Origin: CAYNWT01 sp964450955
Lineage (GTDB): Bacteria > Planctomycetota > Planctomycetia > Planctomycetales > Planctomycetaceae
Length of the DNA stretch: 64,000 nt
Reading direction: 5' to 3'
Assembly (NCBI GenBank): GCA_964450955.1
Contig: CAYVFI010000016.1
Location: 1-64,000 of the forward strand
Positions within the stretch are counted from its first letter, which is position 1; each line of letters begins with the position of its first letter. This document shows positions 44,599-53,556 of the stretch, in pieces. Below the pieces are notes generated by a model. The model was not told where the DNA came from and searched no databases. It was given only the letters and a program-made list of their open reading frames with translations. A program made the position numbers and the translations under genes.

Positions 44599-45810
44599 CT
44601 ACGACGCTCGCTTGGCGGCGATCTCGTCGCCAAGCGAACTGATCATGCCAGTCAGCTGCTCGCGTAGCTGTGTCATGACCGGATCAGCTTCGCCCCGTGG
44701 ACGCCTGGTTTCGACGACAATCGGCTCGCCAACGTCCATGTGCAGCTTGATAGGCGTATGAATTTTCGTCTGGTCGGTCAGGTCCTCCTCGAACCGTTCC
44801 ACCGTTTCCATGATGCGTTCCGGAGGAGAGTTGTCATCGACGTAACCACGCGGGTACAGACTTAGCTGCTGAGCCGTATAGAGATCTGCAAGGTGGCTCC
44901 AGCGACGGTCTCGTTCTGCGTCGTCAACTTCTTTCGCCACCATGTCCGGCAAGATGGCAGAACGCAACGATTTCACTCGATGAACCACGGTTCCTTCTTT
45001 GGGACCGCCCAGCCATTCAATCTCGTGCGGCTCAAGGATCGAGTTAATCAAAACCTCCAGCCGATCGTACGGATTGCCATGGTGAATCTTGTCCGTGTAC
45101 TGCAATTCCTTTAGCGCAAGCAACGCCCGACCAATTTTACCAAGCCGCGTTCGCAGGTCGTCAGACGTATTGGGTTTCCACGAAAGTCGCCGTTCAATGT
45201 CATCCAGAACCGGTCCGACACTCTCAGCAATGTCGCCCATAAACTCGTACCGCAGCGCGACCGGGTGAATGACAACTTTCTTACCCGCGTCCAGCTTCGC
45301 CCGCTTCTTCGCCGCCGACCGCGCGATGAAGGCGGTTCCGTCCATTAGTGATTGCAAGTGATCGTTGCACCGTGAAATGACCCCTTCCGGAAACACGATT
45401 AGTGGTCGAGTGGCCTCTGTCACAATCTCTACCGCGGTGTTCAAAGCAAGCCGGTCCATTCCCTCGCGGTAAATGCTGAATGCGCCCAGCCGATGAGAGA
45501 TAAATGTCTGTAGCCGGGTTTGCTTGAACACATGCCAGCTGGCCATCGAATGCGTGTGACAATCGGCGGCAATGTTAATCAGTCCCATCGCCATCGGATC
45601 ACTGGGACGGCAGTGGTTCGGACACAACAAAATTCCGTGCCCTGCGTTCATAGACTCCTTCAGCCGATCAATCCCGCGGATGTCCCACTCAGTAATTCCG
45701 TGCGCCTTACGCAGATGCCCCGGCAGCATGAACCTGAACAACCTGGAAATGAGCGTGCCCTTGTAGGGTGGAACAAACTCGTACGGCTCATCAATGACGA
45801 CGCGGTGCAT
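44599..45810 (-). CDS. PlsC-like acyltransferase
   Basis: A 403-residue protein. The acyltransferase motif I is CPNHCRPSDPM (His and Asp for catalysis), and motif III is LIVFPEGVISR. Both match 1-acylglycerol-3-phosphate acyltransferases and relatives. The N-terminal 45 residues are amphipathic; the last 190 residues are helical and not found in short PlsC proteins, suggesting a subfamily of its own. The substrate is unknown; it probably handles a lipid acyl group at the cytoplasmic membrane. The gene follows the fuconate dehydratase gene with only three bases between, so they are co-transcribed. The link to sugar-acid metabolism is not obvious. Confidence 0.82.
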   Translation of the reverse strand: MHRVVIDEPYEFVPPYKGTLISRLFRFMLPGHLRKAHGITEWDIRGIDRLKESMNAGHGILLCPNHCRPSDPMAMGLINIAADCHTHSMASWHVFKQTRLQTFISHRLGAFSIYREGMDRLALNTAVEIVTEATRPLIVFPEGVISRCNDHLQSLMDGTAFIARSAAKKRAKLDAGKKVVIHPVALRYEFMGDIAESVGPVLDDIERRLSWKPNTSDDLRTRLGKIGRALLALKELQYTDKIHHGNPYDRLEVLINSILEPHEIEWLGGPKEGTVVHRVKSLRSAILPDMVAKEVDDAERDRRWSHLADLYTAQQLSLYPRGYVDDNSPPERIMETVERFEEDLTDQTKIHTPIKLHMDVGEPIVVETRRPRGEADPVMTQLREQLTGMISSLGDEIAAKRAS

Positions 45811-45813
45811 TAT

Positions 45814-47106
45814 TTACTCAGCGGTGAACTCAAACTCATCAAGCGATCCCGGCTTAATGGTCACACTATAGCCAGCCGCCGCCGGAGGCATATAGCGACC
45901 GCCCCGCATTACGATGGGATCAACGAAATGCTCGTGCAGATGATCGGCGTATTCAGTGATTCGATTCTCCAGCGAACCACTCACGCAGACATAGTCGATG
46001 ATCGACAGGTGCTGCACATACTCGCACAACCCCACACCGCCGGCATGCGGACAAACCGGCACACCAAACTTCGCCGCCAGTAACATGACCGCCATCACTT
46101 CGTTCAGCCCACCCACCCGACAGGCATCCAACTGACACACCTGCATGCCACCAGACTGAAGAAACTGCTTGAACATGATTCGGTTGTGACACATCTCTCC
46201 GGTCGCAATCCGAATGGGAGCCACCGCACTGGCAATGGCCGCGTGTCCCAGAATGTCGTCCGGGCTGGTCGGTTCTTCCACGAACCACGGATCGAACTCT
46301 GCCAGCTTCTGAATCCAATCAATCGCCTCCGGTACGTCCCACACCTGGTTCGCGTCAATCATCAGGAAATTGTCGGGACCAATCTGATCGCGAATCACAC
46401 GGCAGCGACGCAGATCATCTTCCAAATCGCGACCCACTTTGATTTTGAAATGAGACCAACCGCGAGACATCAGGTCTGTGCAATTCGCTCGCAGTTTCTC
46501 ATCTGAGTACCCCAGCCAGCCGGCCGAGGTCGTATACGACGGGTAGCCATCGCGAACCAGTTCGTCGATGCGCTGCTGGCGAGTCGGTTCCTGCCGTTTC
46601 AACAATTCGACCGCTTCATCCCGAGTCAACGCGTCGCTGATGTGGCGATAATCAATCAAATCGGCGATGGCTTCCGATGGCATCTCACAGATAAGCTGCC
46701 ACAACGGCTTCTGCGCCAGCTTGGCCAGAAGGTCCCAGACAGCGTTTACAATAGCGGCGGTCGCCAAATGCAGAACGCCCTTTTCCGGACCAACCCAACG
46801 CAGCTGACTCTCACCAACCAGTCGTCGCCAAAACGCAGCAGGGTTCTCACGGAGTTTGTCCACCGTCAAGCCAAGCACCAACGGCTTCAATGATTCCACG
46901 GCCGCAACGCACAGTTCGTTGCCTCTGCCAATTGTGAATGTCAGACCGCAACCCTGCACCGACGAACCGTCCACACCAATCGTTACGTAAGCACACGAAT
47001 AATCCGGGTCCGGGTTCATCGCGTCAGAACCATCAAGCCCCTGAGACGTTGGGAACCGGATGTCACGAACAGAAACACTGTTGATCGTCAAAGGGGATTC
47101 AGGCAT
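45814..47106 (-). CDS. L-fuconate dehydratase (enolase superfamily)
   Basis: A 430-residue enzyme that dehydrates L-fuconate to 2-keto-3-deoxy-L-fuconate in the non-phosphorylated L-fucose pathway. The whole protein matches the L-fuconate dehydratase family, including length. Catalytic Lys is in FKIKVGRDLEDDLRR. Metal ligands are the Asp of LMIDANQVWD (about residue 251), the Glu of WFVEEPTSPDD and the Glu of ATGEMCHNRIMFKQF; the general His is in CPHAGGVGLCEY. A fucose catabolism cluster is not present in the window. Fucose-rich algal polysaccharides are a common diet for marine planctomycetes, which is inference for this strain. The downstream acyltransferase gene follows after three bases. 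Confidence 0.9.
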   Translation of the reverse strand: MPESPLTINSVSVRDIRFPTSQGLDGSDAMNPDPDYSCAYVTIGVDGSSVQGCGLTFTIGRGNELCVAAVESLKPLVLGLTVDKLRENPAAFWRRLVGESQLRWVGPEKGVLHLATAAIVNAVWDLLAKLAQKPLWQLICEMPSEAIADLIDYRHISDALTRDEAVELLKRQEPTRQQRIDELVRDGYPSYTTSAGWLGYSDEKLRANCTDLMSRGWSHFKIKVGRDLEDDLRRCRVIRDQIGPDNFLMIDANQVWDVPEAIDWIQKLAEFDPWFVEEPTSPDDILGHAAIASAVAPIRIATGEMCHNRIMFKQFLQSGGMQVCQLDACRVGGLNEVMAVMLLAAKFGVPVCPHAGGVGLCEYVQHLSIIDYVCVSGSLENRITEYADHLHEHFVDPIVMRGGRYMPPAAAGYSVTIKPGSLDEFEFTAE

Positions 47107-47142
47107 CGATACTCATCGCTACTAAGAATGACACGACACTCG

Positions 47143-47409
47143 CTAGTCCAGCGGCGTCACACAGTAGTGGCCGCACGCGACGCAGCGACCCACGAATGCT
47201 CTCAACCCCTTGTCCAGCCTGGCCCGAACAGTCCCTTTAGGTTGCCCGGTGATAGTCCGGACGAATCGCCAGAACACAGACGGCGTCTCGCCACAGCCGC
47301 AAGGATGCACCAAACACAAGTCCGGTCTCGCAAACGCCACACGACCCCGCACCCGAACTGGCCGCCCGTACTTCGTCGCAACAGCTTCGGCAATATGCTT
47401 TGACAACAC
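47143..47409 (-). CDS. Small Cys-rich protein (possible zinc binding)
   Basis: A possible 88-residue protein starting at GTG 47409 after an AGGT-containing leader. The Cys/His pattern is HPCGCG near residue 36 and CVACGHYC near residue 76, which could bind one zinc. The middle is basic (VRARLDKGLRAF). Codons look coding, with G/C at many third positions, and other frames over the stretch are poorer. It lies just upstream of the L-fuconate dehydratase gene on the same strand. I do not recognise a family, and it may be spurious. Confidence 0.4.
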   Translation of the reverse strand: MLSKHIAEAVATKYGRPVRVRGRVAFARPDLCLVHPCGCGETPSVFWRFVRTITGQPKGTVRARLDKGLRAFVGRCVACGHYCVTPLD

Positions 47410-47534
47410 GGCTCAACCTGCTGCTGCGTTCGTATTCCGATTTCAGATTCGAACCACGGTTAGCCGTTAGCGACAACCGAGCGGACAGGGACTCAGCGGC
47501 TCAGGTGCCGCCGAACGGTCAGCCTGACAGGTCA

Positions 47535-48620
47535 CTAGTTGCGTTCAATGAATCGCTGCCTGGTCAGGTACATATTCTTGCGCAACGTCATCTGTGGCTT
47601 TGACTCTTCGTTGCTGATTCGGATCGCCTGTTCGATCCGGCGGACAGCTTCTTTGAAGTCACCTTTCGCTGCCAGAGCAGCCGCGAGGGTGTCAATCGTG
47701 TTGGCGTTCTTTAGCTCGGTTAGCTGGCAGGCCAACGTCGCATGCTTCACAGCAGCCTTCGCATCACGAACCGACTCGTCTGAACACGTCGCCAGAATCC
47801 ATGCCAGGTCGTTGTTGGCCGCCACGAAATTTGGGTTCAATTCCAAAGCCTTCTGGTAGTAAGTCACGGCCTCTTTGAAGTTGGACTTACTCTTTTCCAC
47901 AGCTCCAAGATTCAGGTATGGCTCAGCCAGCCCCGGCTTAAGCTTCACAGCCCGGCGGTAGTTGCGTTCTGCATCGCGAACCTTCCCCTTCTTCCAGAAC
48001 ACAACACCTCGGTGATTGTGTGCTTCAGCGTAGTCAGACTTAATCCGAATAGCCGCGTCGAAGTCCAACATCGCCTGATCCAGCTTTTCCTGAGCAGAAA
48101 AGATAAGACCGCGGTTATTCAACGCCTGAACGTTTCGAGGTTCCACCTCAAGCGCCCGGTTGTAGTCACGAATCGCGCCGTCCAGATTCTTTGTTTCTCG
48201 GTACGAGTTCGCTCGGTTCACTCGCAAAGCCACGCTGCGTGATTCAAGCAGGATGGCCTGATCGAAGTCCCGGATTGCTTTCTCGTGCTGTCCCAGTGCG
48301 GCCCACGCCAAACCTCTGTGGTGCCACGCCTGGGCTGTCGGCTTCTCTTTGATTGAGGCCGAGAAAAACTGAACCGCATCGCTAAGAGCAATTGTATCTT
48401 CTTTCGGGGCCCAGCCCTTCAGGGCGGGTACCCAAAGGAAGTCGTCCTTCTCAATCGTGACGGTCAGCACCTGAGCCAGGCCGACCTTCACCTTTTTGCC
48501 GGCCCGGTTCTTCACGACAACGTCGGGCTGAACCACCATGACCTGCTTCGGCGCCTGAGCGGAAGCGGTTCCAATCAGACAAACGACGAGAATAACAATG
48601 GCTTGAACGAGACCACGCAT
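47535..48620 (-). CDS. Secreted TPR-repeat protein
   Basis: A 361-residue protein with a signal peptide (residues 1-22, ending TASAQA). A small strand-rich domain (about 25-75, VMVVQPDVVVKNRAGKKVKVG) is followed by TPR units from about 85 to 290 (HHRGLAWAALGQHEKAIRDFDQ, NRGLIFSAQEKLDQAMLDFDAA, NLGAVEKSKSNFKEAVTYYQKA). The C-terminal cap is WILATCSDESVRDAKAAVKH followed by CQLTELKNANTIDTLAAALAAKGDF. The same kind of cap ends the large TPR lipoprotein at 57703-61803. No lipobox Cys is present. The start at 48620 has AGGAAAAG upstream; the ORF to 48725 is not used. Confidence 0.85.
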   Translation of the reverse strand: MRGLVQAIVILVVCLIGTASAQAPKQVMVVQPDVVVKNRAGKKVKVGLAQVLTVTIEKDDFLWVPALKGWAPKEDTIALSDAVQFFSASIKEKPTAQAWHHRGLAWAALGQHEKAIRDFDQAILLESRSVALRVNRANSYRETKNLDGAIRDYNRALEVEPRNVQALNNRGLIFSAQEKLDQAMLDFDAAIRIKSDYAEAHNHRGVVFWKKGKVRDAERNYRRAVKLKPGLAEPYLNLGAVEKSKSNFKEAVTYYQKALELNPNFVAANNDLAWILATCSDESVRDAKAAVKHATLACQLTELKNANTIDTLAAALAAKGDFKEAVRRIEQAIRISNEESKPQMTLRKNMYLTRQRFIERN

Positions 48621-48739
48621 GACTTTTCCTGGCAACAACGTCGAGGTACCGGGACCCCTGCGATCCCGCGCCAGATTGTAGTTTGTTGAGCCAGATTCTC
48701 GAACAGCAAGTTGCAAACCGCCCAATACCGGCAGCGAAA

Positions 48740-50116
48740 TCAGACTTTCGGGGGCCCCGCCTTTTCATCCACAGACGAAGAATGAACCACCGGGGACTCA
48801 TCGGTTCCCCGTCCGGGAAGCCATGCAGCCGGGCAGTACAAACAGAACAGGCCGGCTACCAATCGAGCAACGGCAGTCAAGACACCCGTCTGCCAACCCA
48901 GCATGGGTCCTTGATAAGAATTCACCATCGCCGCGCTGCCCAACGCCCCCTCAATGCCACTAAACAACATCATCACCCCACCCAAACGAAAGAAGGTTTC
49001 GCTATACGAGGTCGGACGCGGCAGTAAACGGACGGCGTAGCTCCTCAACACGACAACCAGACTCCACTGCACGGCGACGACCACTGACAACACTGGAAAC
49101 CAACCCGAGGAAAGTAGAGGCGGCACACTGTACGTCATGGATCGGTACCAATACTGAATTGCCCGCACTGACTCAGGCACCGCAACCACAACCATTGAAG
49201 CGGCCAGGAGAGCCAACCAGTTGCGTCCCCAATCCACGTCAGGACTTTCAATCGGCCTGACAAAGCCCACCGTAACACCATCGCATTCCGGACATGACGA
49301 ACTGACATCGACGGACCGGCACCCACAAGCCATGCAGATACTCCCAACCCGTTCGGCAAACAAGTCAGCCAACCAGCCCCGTGCCATCCAGACGGCAAGC
49401 CCGGCCACGGTCACGATCACCGCCGCAACGATCGAAGCCTCCCTCCACAACTCACCATCTGTGTTTTCCAGCAGCCACGCTGCCCGGCCCCCAAAATATA
49501 CCAGGACCTCAAAAAGGATCAGCCAACACGCCACCAGAATCCCGGACCGTCGAAGATGCAAGTCTCCGAGATCAGGAGCGTCCGTGACTGGCGTCCCAGA
49601 AGACTCCAACCTAAGCATTGCCAACACCCAAGCGGGTGCGGACACCGCAAGCATTCCAAGCGGCACCGAAAACCACCCGAAAGAGTGTTCAAGCTCGAAG
49701 GCTGACTCATTTGCGCCCCAAAAGCGCAAGCGGAAATAGTATGAACGAAAAATCACAGAGAGCGATGATACCGCACTATGAATCACTACGCAGAAACCGA
49801 CAGTTTGCACGCAACACAACCAGAACCCGTGCGACTTTGAACTGAAGAACCGTGCCGAATCCGAATGCGCGAACAGAAAGCTGGTTCGTATGAAGTTCGG
49901 ACGAACCACCATGACAGCGGCCACAACAAGCTGAATCAACGGAATGCCAGGAAAACACTGCAGCGCTCTTAACAACTCAGCACTGAGCCCGCTCGACTCA
50001 GTAAACAAGAATGCGACTGCCGTCTTTTCCACAACAGATATGAAACCTCGCAGCCCCAGCAACAGGCCCGCCACAATCAGCAGTGTGTCAATGGTGGAGT
50101 CGCGACTAAGTCTCAT
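48740..50116 (-). CDS. Polytopic membrane protein with internal zinc-ribbon
   Basis: A 458-residue integral membrane protein with about nine or ten hydrophobic helices. The first is at about residues 11-30. In the middle (about 275-295) lies a Cys cluster, CMACGCRSVDVSSSCPEC, resembling a zinc-ribbon in a loop. No transporter or enzyme family is recognised. The start at 50116 follows ACGGAGAC; an upstream in-frame ATG at 50179 adds 21 unlikely residues. The C-terminal end lies 120 bases before the TPR gene on the same strand, so they could share a transcript. Confidence 0.7.
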   Translation of the reverse strand: MRLSRDSTIDTLLIVAGLLLGLRGFISVVEKTAVAFLFTESSGLSAELLRALQCFPGIPLIQLVVAAVMVVRPNFIRTSFLFAHSDSARFFSSKSHGFWLCCVQTVGFCVVIHSAVSSLSVIFRSYYFRLRFWGANESAFELEHSFGWFSVPLGMLAVSAPAWVLAMLRLESSGTPVTDAPDLGDLHLRRSGILVACWLILFEVLVYFGGRAAWLLENTDGELWREASIVAAVIVTVAGLAVWMARGWLADLFAERVGSICMACGCRSVDVSSSCPECDGVTVGFVRPIESPDVDWGRNWLALLAASMVVVAVPESVRAIQYWYRSMTYSVPPLLSSGWFPVLSVVVAVQWSLVVVLRSYAVRLLPRPTSYSETFFRLGGVMMLFSGIEGALGSAAMVNSYQGPMLGWQTGVLTAVARLVAGLFCLYCPAAWLPGRGTDESPVVHSSSVDEKAGPPKV

Positions 50117-50243
50117 GAGTGTCTCCGTGTCAGTGGAGGGAGGCGCCCCAAAGCGCGGTGCGCCGAAGGCCTGACGCAAACACCATGTTGCCCACTTGTC
50201 GTTCTGCGCTCGCCGGAGGGGTAGACTGCACCACTCGGACGAG

Positions 50244-50678
50244 CTACCACCTCAGGTCCTGTGTTTGGCTGCAAATATCCTCTAAAGACCTTATCCAAAA
50301 GCGGTCGTCTTTGCGGTCGCGATCAAGGTCGTATTTTGCGAGGTCTGATAAGACCAGTTTGGCAAATGTTTCGGATAACAATTTAGTCTCGTCGCAGAAT
50401 TCATTGTGCTCAAGACGGAACGCGAGGGAACTCGCTAGTCCACCGACGAATATGCAGTCCGTCACTGAGTCATCCGATGCTGCATATTCAATGGCTATAG
50501 GGAGGTAGTACCGGACTGCCTGGTCGCTGAGGTACATGAAGTCCTCGGTGTACCGGAGATTGTTGTCCGCACGAAACATGACGCGCACGTCATCATGTGT
50601 CTTCCCAAGGAAGTTCTTCCTGGCCCAATTCTCGTCCGGGCCAGAGTGATCTACGATGTTTGTTTTATCGGGCATCAT
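50244..50678 (-). CDS. Hypothetical protein, possibly DUF6714-like
   Basis: A 144-residue acidic protein without signal peptide or membrane helix. It contains a segment EDFMYLSDQAVRYYLPIAI that resembles the 'ffs-x-YLPA' core I associate with DUF6714-type proteins, which are often found as scattered small genes. This assignment is tentative. Rich in Asp and Arg toward the C-terminus (DLDRDRKDDRFW). ATG 50678 is one of two adjacent start choices. It lies alone between the polytopic membrane gene and the YTV gene. The role is unknown. Confidence 0.6.
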   Translation of the reverse strand: MMPDKTNIVDHSGPDENWARKNFLGKTHDDVRVMFRADNNLRYTEDFMYLSDQAVRYYLPIAIEYAASDDSVTDCIFVGGLASSLAFRLEHNEFCDETKLLSETFAKLVLSDLAKYDLDRDRKDDRFWIRSLEDICSQTQDLRW

Positions 50679-50831
50679 CAAATTGGCATCCGTATCACAA
50701 CGGAGAGTTTTTTTGGGGACACAACCGTCGCAACGCAGATAGCTTTACCAAAATGAAGTTTCCTTAGCAAAGAGTCGGCGCAAGACTTGTAGAGCCAATC
50801 TCTGGCGGGCTCTTCCTAACCGCGCATAGAG

Positions 50832-50864
50832 AGAGCCCCGTAACCAAAACGGCTACGGGGCTCT
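50832..50864 (-). terminator. Strong stem-loop after the YTV gene
   Basis: A long stem, AGAGCCCCGTAACC and GGCTACGGGGCTCT, with a five-base loop, 28-60 bases downstream of the YTV stop read on minus. It lacks a clear T-run but is the obvious 3' end structure. Confidence 0.7.
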
Positions 50865-50891
50865 ACAAAGTCAACGTTCGTCAGAAATCAA

Positions 50892-53093
50892 CTAGTTGCA
50901 GCAACCGCCGACTGAGTTGATCATGACTGGAGCAGGAGCAACAGCACCGCAACCACTGCAGCCAGCTGAGTAACCGTTAGTGATAACGGCACCTGAAACT
51001 GAACCACAGGTTGAGGTAGCACAGCCACCGCAAGTCTGAACCGGAACCTGCTGAGTGACGGTCTGTGGGACCATCTTTGTCACTGTTGTAGGAACCTGCT
51101 TTGAGACACAAACAGGAACACTCACTGTGTAAGGAACTTCCTCAGAGACAGTGTTGTAGCTTGTGACTGTGTAAGACTGTTCCTGAGTTTCAGGAACCAT
51201 CTCGGTGTAGTTCACAGTACGAGTCTTAGTCTCGTTTTGGTATGTCGTGAAGTTGACGGTACGAGTCTTCGTTTCCGGCTTCTGGACAGTCACTGTGAAG
51301 TTGTAAGGAACCTGTTCCTGAACCTGACGTGAAATGTTCACAGTCTTGGTCTTGGTTTCAGGCTGCATGACAGTAACGGTGTAGGTGTAAGGAACCTGCT
51401 CTGTTACCTGACGTGGGACCTGCACTGTGCGAGTCTTAGTCTGAGTTTCCATGACAGTGGTCGTGAATGTGTATGGAACCTGTTCTGAAACCTGACGAGC
51501 AACCTGAACGGTGCGAGTCTTGGTTTCTGGCTTCATGGTTGTGACGGTGTAGGTGTATGGAACCTGCTCTGAAACCTGACGAGCAACCTGTACGGTGCGA
51601 GTCTTGGTTTCTGGCTTCATCACTGTCACAGTGAAGTTGTAAGGAACCTGCTCTGAAACCTGACGAGCGACCTGAATCGTTCGAGACTTGGTTTCAGTGC
51701 GGTACTTAGTCACGTTGTAGGTGTAAGGCACCTGAGTCTGCTGCTGACGGTAGGTCGTGTAAGGAACCTGAGTCTGAACGATGTTCGGAACCCACTGACG
51801 AGTCGTACCGCAGGAAGCAACTCCCTGAGACATGACTGGTTGAGATGACATGACCTGACCCGACATGACTGGCTGACCTGACATGACTGGCTGACCAGAC
51901 ATGACAACGTTGCCAACCATTCCACCACAGCCAGTGTTGCAGCCGCCACAGTTACTGATGACTGCACCGCAGCCACCGCAGCCTGAGCTAACAACGCCAC
52001 CGCAGCCTGAAACAGTTCCGCATCCACCGGAAATAACAGCACCACCGCAGCCAGTGCTGCATGGAGCTGCCTGAACCGGAGTTTCCTGCCAGTAACCCTG
52101 GTCCTGAGAAACGGTACGAGTCATTGTGACAGGCACTGTCTGACAGACAGTTCGAGTTGTTGTGACAGGCTCCTGGTATGCAACAGAAACATTGTAAGTC
52201 TGTTCCTGTGGCTCCATGACAGTCTTGGTAACAGTTCGCATCTGAGTGCGTTGTTCCTGGACTGGTGTCATCACTGTGTATGTCTGCTCTTGATTGTCGT
52301 AGACAGTCTTGCAGACAGTTCGCATGGCCTGTCGCTCTTCCTGAACCGGAACGTTGACTGTGTAGGTCTGTTCCTGTGGCTCCATGACTGTCTTGTAGAC
52401 AGTTCGCATGGCAGTGTTCTGCTTCTGGACAGGAACCTGGACTGTGTAAGTCTGTTCCTGAGTATCCATGACAGTCTTGCATACAGTCCGCATGGCTTCT
52501 TTTGTCTGCTGAACCGGAACCATGACCGTGTAAGTCTGCTCTTGTGGCTCAGTGACAGTCCGGCAAACAGTTCGCATTTGAGTGCGCTGTTCCTGAACCG
52601 GAACCATGACTGTGTAAGTTTCTTCGCGTGTCTGCTGAACAGGCACAGAAACATTGTAAGACTCTTCGCGAGTCTTCTGCACAGCCTTCATGACTGTGAC
52701 CTGACGTGTCTTGGTTTCCTGAACAGGAACCTGCTTCGTCACAGTGCGAGTACGCTGCTGAGTCTGGTACTCAGTGACGTTGACTGTTCGCATTTCAGTA
52801 ACCTGCTGAGGAACCATGATGGTTCGTTCAACGGTCTGGTACTGAGGACCACAGTTACCACTGACGGCAACTGAATTGTAGACGGCACCAGAGTTGTAAA
52901 CACCCTGAGACATCATCTGCACGCCACCGTAGGCACTCATGCCATAGCCAGCGTTTGAGTAACCCTGTGAGACACATGGTGTCTGAACAGGAGCGCTGCA
53001 AGGCGTGCTACACGCCGTGCCGCATTGACCGGCGAAAGCCGGCATGCCTAGTACAGCTACAAGAGCCGCCGGCAAAGTCATCTTCTTGAACAC
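50892..53093 (-). CDS. YTV-repeat cell-envelope protein
   Basis: A 733-residue secreted protein. A signal peptide (residues 1-22, ending AFAGQ) is followed by a Cys-containing head, then five or six 28-residue repeats with YTV...MRTV...EPQEQ (about 120-330). A Cys/Gly-rich and Met/Ser/Gly/Gln-rich middle (about 345-430) is followed by five further 28-residue units of a related form (VPYTYTVTVM...ETKTRTV...ARQVSEQ). The C-terminus is again Cys-rich and ends GGCCN. The YTV motif is known from planctomycete cell-wall proteins; the Cys clusters probably form disulfides. The start is GTG at 53093, preceded by GAGGAGG at ideal spacing. The gene is divergent from the XylR-like gene and ends with a stem-loop. 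Confidence 0.9.
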   Translation of the reverse strand: MFKKMTLPAALVAVLGMPAFAGQCGTACSTPCSAPVQTPCVSQGYSNAGYGMSAYGGVQMMSQGVYNSGAVYNSVAVSGNCGPQYQTVERTIMVPQQVTEMRTVNVTEYQTQQRTRTVTKQVPVQETKTRQVTVMKAVQKTREESYNVSVPVQQTREETYTVMVPVQEQRTQMRTVCRTVTEPQEQTYTVMVPVQQTKEAMRTVCKTVMDTQEQTYTVQVPVQKQNTAMRTVYKTVMEPQEQTYTVNVPVQEERQAMRTVCKTVYDNQEQTYTVMTPVQEQRTQMRTVTKTVMEPQEQTYNVSVAYQEPVTTTRTVCQTVPVTMTRTVSQDQGYWQETPVQAAPCSTGCGGAVISGGCGTVSGCGGVVSSGCGGCGAVISNCGGCNTGCGGMVGNVVMSGQPVMSGQPVMSGQVMSSQPVMSQGVASCGTTRQWVPNIVQTQVPYTTYRQQQTQVPYTYNVTKYRTETKSRTIQVARQVSEQVPYNFTVTVMKPETKTRTVQVARQVSEQVPYTYTVTTMKPETKTRTVQVARQVSEQVPYTFTTTVMETQTKTRTVQVPRQVTEQVPYTYTVTVMQPETKTKTVNISRQVQEQVPYNFTVTVQKPETKTRTVNFTTYQNETKTRTVNYTEMVPETQEQSYTVTSYNTVSEEVPYTVSVPVCVSKQVPTTVTKMVPQTVTQQVPVQTCGGCATSTCGSVSGAVITNGYSAGCSGCGAVAPAPVMINSVGGCCN

Positions 53094-53556
53094 AGTAACC
53101 TCCTCTTTGGAAATGTAGACAGTTTTGTGACTTGATTGTCACTGAGTTCGGGAACACCAATACATCGTTCCCGGCACCAAAATCATGGCCCTGATATTTG
53201 ATCCGGAAAGAGCAGGACAACACGCTCCGTCTCTTGTGGAACGCCATCGAGTCCGTTCGAAGCCACAACTGCTGTACCCGGTTAGAAACCAAGCGGAGGG
53301 GACCGCTCGGCTGCGCGCCATTAAACAGTCATTGCAAGCACTTTTAAAGCGACGCGACCAAGAAAGGAAAAAAATCTCACACAACGATCGAAGAGATCGA
53401 TTGCGACGATTCCACCCCCGCCATCCGAACCAACAACGCTTAATGCACACGCCAAGGGGTGCTCCTCCATCCACCTCGCCATGCGCCGACATTGACCAGA
53501 AACGTAGTACGTTGATACTATCGAGCGTATAGTGTACGAAGTGAGAGTGCGGGCAA
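53094..53556. other. Divergent intergenic region
   Basis: A 463-base region between the YTV gene and the regulator gene, with no gene I can support. A promoter candidate for the regulator is annotated separately. The YTV ribosome site GAGGAGG lies at 53097-53105 on the minus strand. Confidence 0.5.
53492..53519 (+). promoter_or_regulatory. Putative sigma70-type promoter of the XylR-like gene
   Basis: TTGACC at 53492-53497 and GATACT at 53514-53519 with a 16-base spacer, about 40 bases before the ATG. A short dyad, ACTAT...ATAGT at 53517-53533, overlaps the -10 box and could be an operator. Confidence 0.35.

Noticed and set aside
52251..52874. 207-residue plus-strand frame opposite the YTV gene
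   Set aside because: Repetitive Leu/His/Asp composition arises from the reverse complement of YTV repeats.
50892..53093. Regular 84-base DNA repeats suggesting a CRISPR-like array
   Set aside because: They keep the reading frame, differ in sequence and encode protein repeats; no unique spacers.
53185..53532. 115-residue plus frame between the YTV and XylR-like genes
   Set aside because: Basic, unstructured composition without homology, overlaps a divergent promoter region.
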